64,000 bases of DNA from Alphaproteobacteria bacterium (GTDB taxonomy: Bacteria; Pseudomonadota; Alphaproteobacteria; RF32; CAG-239). Under the pieces are notes generated by a model. It saw nothing but the letters and a program-made list of their open reading frames with translations, was not told where the DNA came from and ran no database searches. The stretch covers positions 62,001-126,000 of the forward strand of contig JAFSUB010000018.1 in the NCBI GenBank assembly GCA_017445475.1, written 5' to 3'. The position numbers were made by a program, and so were the translations under genes. Positions 59,899 through 64,000 of this stretch are shown here, in pieces (positions within the stretch are counted from its first letter, which is position 1; each line of letters opens with the position of its first letter).

Positions 59899-60922
59899 CT
59901 ATCTATTAATGTCGAAATAAGTTATATTGAAAGAATTAAAATTTTGTTCAAAGTCACGTAATCCTTGTTTTAAAAGATTTATGTCCGAAATGTTAAGTTG
60001 TGTCGGTATAGGTTTAATTTCTTTATGAGTAATCTGACACATGAGTTGGGCTCCAAAGGAAAAATCCAATTCATATCGTTCTTTTTCCTCATTACATAAA
60101 ACGCGATTAAGGGGAATACACAAGGGCGTATTCTTTTGGGTGTAAGACTCTACAATATTAAAAAGAGCCGCAGCAGGTAATTTAGAAGATCCGCTGTTAA
60201 TAGAAGGATGATGGATATCCTTTTGCATATCTGAAAGTTCTTTACCTCGTAAGATAGTTTGGTGAAGGGCCGTTTGTATAATATCTTTCGTTTGATTAAA
60301 AGGATACAGGCAACTAAAACTGCTTTTATCTAAAAACATACTCTGATCATGAAATCCTAAAATTGTGGCTTTTATAGCTTCGAAAGGAGAATGAGTTAAC
60401 TGAGAAAATATTTTTTTAAATCTCAAAGTATCCAAATAACAACCAACACCATAAACATTTTGTTTAGGAAGAATGGTTCTAGCTAGTTCTGACATCATGT
60501 CGGATTGGTTGGTTATCATTAAAACATTACTATGTAGTGCGTACTTCTTTATTTCTTGAGCTATTTGCTTGATTAAGGGATAATTTTTGAAAGATTGTAT
60601 ATTTCGCCCCGTTTTATCTGAAGTTTTGTACTTCGCTTTTTCCTCTGCTGATGCAAACAATCCAACACACACAATAATCAAATCTGAATTTTGAATATCT
60701 GAAATCTCATTTGAGGAGATAAATTTTATGTTGTTTTGAAAAGGTCTTTTCAGCAACAAAAGGCTTTCTTCTAAATCTTGTAAATGACCTAAAACTTTGC
60801 ATAAATTATTTTTAGAATATAAAATTATTTCACAGTAATCAAGAAAACTGGTTTGTGTGGCCCAACAAGCGTGTTAACTCTAATCCGACTTTTCCTGATG
60901 ATCCCAAAATTGAAATTTTCAT
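59899..60922 (-). pseudogene. Lactate/malate dehydrogenase-like gene with a frameshift
   Basis: A good start at 60922 (GAGGGAATGGT then ATG) gives MKISILGSSGKVGLELTRLLGHTNQFS and then a stop at 60839-60841. Dropping one T from CAGTTTTCTT restores a frame continuing DYCEIILYSKNNLCKVLG into the long open part, which has SDLIIVCVGLFASAEEK, VLMITNQSDMM and GVGCYLDTLRFKKIF, a lactate/malate dehydrogenase layout with the NAD motif GSSGKVG. It is therefore a frameshifted gene, a sequencing error, or a slippage site at the T-run. The part from 59899 to 60759 is open on its own (286 codons). Confidence 0.75.
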
Positions 60923-61013
60923 ACCATTCCCTCAGATACACTTCACGCATTAGGCTAAAATATTATTTCACAAAAATCAAGTATATTGTTCTATTTTGCT
61001 GCTAAATAAAATT
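60923..61013. other. AT-rich junction before the mutY promoter
   Basis: About 90 bp of AT-rich sequence, with no gene or clear hairpin, ending in a long T-run at the right direct repeat. Confidence 0.4.
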
Positions 61014-61036
61014 TTTTTTTAAGCGTTGACATTAAA
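61014..61036. repeat. Right 23-bp direct repeat, overlapping the mutY promoter
   Basis: An exact copy of 58194-58216. It contains the TTGACA of the mutY promoter. Confidence 0.8.
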
Positions 61037-61054
61037 ACGGGGATTGAATATAAC
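61026..61054 (+). promoter_or_regulatory. Promoter of mutY
   Basis: TTGACA (61026-61031), a 17-bp spacer and TATAAC (61049-61054). The start codon is only 7 bp beyond, so the transcript is nearly leaderless. Confidence 0.75.
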
Positions 61055-61061
61055 GTTTTGT

Positions 61062-62060
61062 ATGTCAAACGAATTTGCAAAATGCTTGCTTGATTGGTAT
61101 GGCGCCTACGGCAGAGATTTGCCGTGGCGCGTTAAAGGCGGTGCACACCCAAACCCTTATGTTGTTCTTGTTTCCGAGGTTATGCTGCAACAAACAACGG
61201 TTAAAACGGTTTTGTCTTATTTTGAAAAATTTATGAACCGTTTTCCGACCGTTTTTGACCTTGCAAACGCCGATGAGGAAGAAGTTTTGCTTTTTTGGCA
61301 GGGCTTGGGCTATTACACGCGCGCCAAATCGCTTCATCAAAGCGCGAAAATGATTGTGGGCAAATTTCAAGGCAAATTTCCGAGCACCAAAGAAGATGTG
61401 CTCAAGCTGAAAGGTTTGGGCCCGTATGCTGTTGCAAGCTTTTTGGCACTTGCTTTCAATGCGCCCGAAACGGTTGTTGACGGCAATGTTGTGCGCATCA
61501 TCTCAAGGCTTTATCACCTAACTGAACCGCAAGATGAAATGATGAACATCATAAGGCAAAAAGCCGAAAGTTTAACCGATAAAGAGAATGCGGCAGATTA
61601 TGCATCGGCGATTATGGACTTGGGTGCAACGGTTTGCACCAAAAAAAAGCCGGCCTGCGGAATTTGTCCGGTGCAAAAATTTTGCGCCTCAAAAGGCTTG
61701 CCCGACCTTGAACAAATTCCGATGCGTAAAAAATCGGAAAAAAAGAAATTTAACGGCTATGTTTATATCATAAAAAACAAAGAAGGAAAAGTTTTCATCA
61801 GAAAACGAAAAGAAAAAGGTTTGCTCTCGGGGCTTTATGAATTTATCTGGGCAGAAAATAAAATTTTTAAAAATGCAACAGAAACAAAAACAAGCGTTTC
61901 GCACATTTTCACACATATTGACATGAGCTTAAAGATTTGTTTTTTGCAATCTGAAACCGCACCGACGGCCGACGGGTTTTTTGTTGATGTTCAAGATATG
62001 GGAAAATATGCTTTTTCAACACTGATGAAAAAAGTCATGAAAAAAGCGGATTTGGGTTGA
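61062..62060 (+). CDS. mutY: Adenine DNA glycosylase MutY
   Basis: 332 residues. Removes A mispaired with 8-oxoG. Visible are the N-terminal RDLPWR, EVMLQQTTVKTVLSYF, the helix-hairpin-helix LKGLGPYAVASF with catalytic Asp in VVDGNVVRI, the 4Fe-4S ligands in CTKKKPACGICPVQKFC (C-6-C-2-C-5-C), and a shorter NUDIX-like 8-oxoG-recognition C-terminus. The start is ATG 61062; an in-frame TTG at 61026 falls inside the promoter. Confidence 0.96.
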   Translation: MSNEFAKCLLDWYGAYGRDLPWRVKGGAHPNPYVVLVSEVMLQQTTVKTVLSYFEKFMNRFPTVFDLANADEEEVLLFWQGLGYYTRAKSLHQSAKMIVGKFQGKFPSTKEDVLKLKGLGPYAVASFLALAFNAPETVVDGNVVRIISRLYHLTEPQDEMMNIIRQKAESLTDKENAADYASAIMDLGATVCTKKKPACGICPVQKFCASKGLPDLEQIPMRKKSEKKKFNGYVYIIKNKEGKVFIRKRKEKGLLSGLYEFIWAENKIFKNATETKTSVSHIFTHIDMSLKICFLQSETAPTADGFFVDVQDMGKYAFSTLMKKVMKKADLG

Positions 62061-62078
62061 GCCCAAGTCCGCTTTAAA
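62041..62078. terminator. Terminator overlapping the end of mutY
   Basis: AAAGCGGA-TT-TGGG...CCCA-AG-TCCGCTTT stem starting within the last codons. It also faces the convergent small gene. Confidence 0.75.
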
Positions 62079-62080
62079 CG

Positions 62081-62212
62081 CTAGAAAATAATAATGCAGG
62101 CGCAAACAGCAGCTGCCACAAGGGCAACAAAACCCGCTCCGGTAAGGACGGCGACAATGATGCACCTCTTTACCACTTTGCCATATAAGACAAGGTTTCT
62201 CATACTGTTCAT
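62081..62212 (-). CDS. Tiny membrane protein, 43 aa
   Basis: MNSMRNLVLYGKVVKRC followed by one long hydrophobic helix (IIVAVLTGAGFVALVAAAVC...) to the end. It lies 11 bp behind the 81-aa membrane gene, so the two form a small operon. Its start may be 62212 or 62203. Function unknown. Confidence 0.4.
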   Translation of the reverse strand: MNSMRNLVLYGKVVKRCIIVAVLTGAGFVALVAAAVCACIIIF

Positions 62213-62223
62213 AAACTGTTTAA

Positions 62224-62469
62224 TTAAAACAAAGAAATTAACCCAAACAGGTTTGCGGCAATGAACACAAAGAGCAATGCAAGAACCACAAAAACCCACA
62301 CACCGCTGTTTCGCAAATGGTATTGTTCGACAATGATCGGAATTGTGGCAATTGCACAAACGATGCACAGAATGCCGCCTAAGATGTCTGCCTTTACCAG
62401 AATGCTTATCATCATGGCAAACGCACAGAGGACAAACGTTGAGAGCGTCCAAGGAATGAATCTTCTCAT
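62224..62469 (-). CDS. Small membrane protein, 81 aa
   Basis: Mostly hydrophobic, with three helices (WTLSTFVLCAFAMMISILV, ILGGILCIVCAIATIPIIVEQY, GVWVFVVLALLFVFIAANLFG). Not recognised. The leader before the ATG (AAAACTTAACAAT) has no Shine-Dalgarno and looks unlike neighbouring genes. It lies between mutY and secY on the opposite strand. Confidence 0.55.
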   Translation of the reverse strand: MRRFIPWTLSTFVLCAFAMMISILVKADILGGILCIVCAIATIPIIVEQYHLRNSGVWVFVVLALLFVFIAANLFGLISLF

Positions 62470-62502
62470 AATTGTTAAGTTTTAAGGTGAATAATTTACA
62501 AA

Positions 62503-62524
62503 TAGTCAAAATTTGCTTTGACTA
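62503..62524. promoter_or_regulatory. Palindrome upstream of the small membrane operon and secY
   Basis: TAGTCAAA (62503-62510) and TTTGACTA (62517-62524) form an 8-bp perfect inverted repeat in the divergent intergenic region. It could be an operator; there is no independent evidence. Confidence 0.35.
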
Positions 62525-62579
62525 TGCGACAAAAAAATGCAAAGGTCAATAAAATATTTTGAGGATAAGCAAAAAAATG

Positions 62580-62608
62580 TTGCATATTTTTTTTGAGTAA
62601 TGTATTAG
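62580..62608 (+). promoter_or_regulatory. Promoter of secY
   Basis: TTGCAT (62580-62585), a 17-bp spacer and TATTAG (62603-62608). Confidence 0.65.
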
Positions 62609-62680
62609 AGTAAGTCAAAACGGATATGTCAGAGATATCCGGTGATTTGGTTTGAATTAAAAGTAAAAGGAAAAGCAAAT

Positions 62681-64000
62681 ATGGTATCGTTGTCTGAAAA
62701 AATGGCGGCAAGTTTGGATATGTCCGCCTTTAGCAAAGCGGAAGACTTAAAAAAGAGATTATGGTTCACAATTTTGGCGTTGATTGTTTTTCGCCTCGGC
62801 ACGTTTATTCCGTTGCCCGGCATTGATTCACGCGTTTTATCCGAGATTTTTTCAACGCATTCGGGCGGAATTCTTGGAATGTTCAATATGTTTTCGGGCG
62901 GCGCGTTGTCGCGTATGACCATTTTTGCACTCAACATCTTTCCTTATATTTCGGCATCAATCATTATTCAACTCGGCCAAAGTGTCATTCCGTCGCTGAT
63001 GGCTTTGAAAAAAGAGGGTGAGGCCGGACATCGCAAAATTACGCATTACACCAAAGTTTTAACGGTATTGATTACGATGATTCAGGGATACGGAATTGCT
63101 GTCGGTTTGGAAAGCATTTCGGGCGCGGCAGGTGCGTCGGCGGTTGTGATTCCGAGCTTTATCTTTCGGTTCACAACGGTTGTTTCGCTTGTCGGCGGCA
63201 CAATGTTTGTTGTGTGGCTCGGCGATCAAATCACCTCGCGCGGGGTTGGAAACGGCTCATCACTGATTATTACGGTCGGTATTATTGCAAACATTCCGGC
63301 GGCACTCGCGCGCACGTTTGAGCTTGGCAGAGTCGGTTCAATGTCTATGGCTGTGATTGCTTTGCTGTTGCTGATGGCTTTGGCTTTGGTTTACATCATC
63401 GTGTTTGTTGAGCGTGCACAACGCAAAATCATCATTCAATATCCCAAGCGCCAAATCGGTATGCGTATGACAGCGGCCGAGAGTTCGCATCTTCCGCTTA
63501 AAATCAACCCGACGGGCGTTATTCCGCCGATTTTTGCGAGCTCGCTTTTGTTGCTTCCGATGACGATTGCCAACTTCTCGGCGCAAAACGGGCCGACGTG
63601 GGTTCAAACGCTCAATCAATGGCTTTCGCACGGGCAGCCGCTTTATTTGGCGCTTTATGCGTTTTTGATTGTGTTTTTCTCATTTTTCTACACGGCAGTG
63701 GTGTTTAATCCGGAAGAAACAGCGGAAAACCTTAAAAAACACGGCGGGTTTATTGCCGGCATTCGTCCGGGCAACAGCACGGCAGAATATTTGGACTATG
63801 TCATCACGCGTTTAACGGTTTTGGGCGCCGCGTATTTGACGGCACTTTGCATTTTGCCGGAAATTTTGATTTCGAAACTTTCCGTGCCGTTTGTTTTGGG
63901 CGGAACAACGCTTTTAATCGTTGTGCAGGTTACAATGGACTTTATGACACAGGTTCAATCACACTTGATTGCGTATCAATATGAGGGCTTGCTCAAAAAA
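62681..64000 (+). CDS. secY: SecY, preprotein translocase channel subunit (3' end outside window)
   Basis: 440 codons are visible with no stop. Ten-helix core of SecYEG in the inner membrane. Family sequence includes RLWFTILALIVFRLGTFIPLPGID, GALSRMTIFALNIFPYISASIIIQL, the cytoplasmic loop VYIIVFVERAQRKI, INPTGVIPPIFASSLLLLP and GFIAGIRPGNSTAEYLDYVI. The RBS AAAGG is just before ATG 62681. It has its own promoter, with no ribosomal protein genes upstream. Confidence 0.97.
   Translation, partial: MVSLSEKMAASLDMSAFSKAEDLKKRLWFTILALIVFRLGTFIPLPGIDSRVLSEIFSTHSGGILGMFNMFSGGALSRMTIFALNIFPYISASIIIQLGQSVIPSLMALKKEGEAGHRKITHYTKVLTVLITMIQGYGIAVGLESISGAAGASAVVIPSFIFRFTTVVSLVGGTMFVVWLGDQITSRGVGNGSSLIITVGIIANIPAALARTFELGRVGSMSMAVIALLLLMALALVYIIVFVERAQRKIIIQYPKRQIGMRMTAAESSHLPLKINPTGVIPPIFASSLLLLPMTIANFSAQNGPTWVQTLNQWLSHGQPLYLALYAFLIVFFSFFYTAVVFNPEETAENLKKHGGFIAGIRPGNSTAEYLDYVITRLTVLGAAYLTALCILPEILISKLSVPFVLGGTTLLIVVQVTMDFMTQVQSHLIAYQYEGLLKK

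Overview
The window reads as a chromosome segment of an uncultured Gram-negative bacterium, most likely an alphaproteobacterium of moderate-to-low G+C. Supporting features are a DUF3035/BamF-like lipoprotein, MlaA and MlaC, a SufBCD system, an endonuclease-type MutL with no MutH, and promoters of the TTGACA-17-TATAAT type. The large secreted cysteine-rich proteins recall genome bins of gut-associated alphaproteobacteria, but that placement is an inference. Genes are dense and lie on both strands. No phage, IS transposase, rRNA or CRISPR array is visible.

Layout. 1-2.3 kb: the dnaK 3' end and a TPR-methyltransferase. 2.4-10.7 kb: tRNA-Leu, two giant cysteine-rich secreted proteins, tRNA-Thr and small unknown genes. 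10.7-12 kb: an ECF sigma / one-TM protein / Spy-like module resembling CnrYXH. 12-16.7 kb: a parvulin isomerase, secA and a DedA/YqaA protein. 16.7-20.8 kb: sufB, a GIY-YIG gene inside inverted repeats, a MazG-like gene, sufC and sufD. 20.9-23.8 kb: a HELAH protein and a NlpD-like lipoprotein. 23.9-28.2 kb: yajC-secD-secF and folA-thyA. 28.3-31.7 kb: a third cysteine-rich protein with 17 tandem modules. 31.8-44.2 kb: gpsA, small genes, tRNA-fMet, alaS, mlaA-mlaC, a DegT aminotransferase and an N-formylglutamate amidohydrolase family protein. 44.4-50.9 kb: tRNA-Val, an interrupted tRNA-Pro, a TRL-like lipoprotein, a glycosyltransferase, an HD protein with a deoxyribosyltransferase/phosphoesterase fusion, rplK-rplA, tRNA-Leu and corA. 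51-58.2 kb: lspA, a mini-BamF lipoprotein, an M16 protease pair, pgi and mutL. 58.2-61 kb: an AT-rich insert of two HAD genes and a frameshifted dehydrogenase-like gene between 23-bp direct repeats. 61-64 kb: mutY, two small membrane proteins and the start of secY.

Most notable is a family of ~140-nt structured repeats placed in or just behind tRNA genes (5.9-6.1, 44.5-44.7 and 44.77-44.91 kb, half a copy at 37.9 kb, a related arrangement at 34.2 kb). Three hairpins are conserved, with base pairs that covary between copies. Each full copy sits within or beside duplicated tRNA fragments, and one splits tRNA-Pro(UGG) exactly between the anticodon stem and the variable loop. This looks like an undescribed mobile or regulatory RNA/DNA element.

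Functionally the window is rich in export and envelope genes: SecA, SecDF-YajC, SecY, LspA, parvulin, MlaA/C, an M16 pair and a NlpD-like protein. These are general machinery, but the three cysteine-rich exoproteins with near-identical N-termini and promoter-leader layouts would depend on such export and on oxidative folding outside the cytoplasm.
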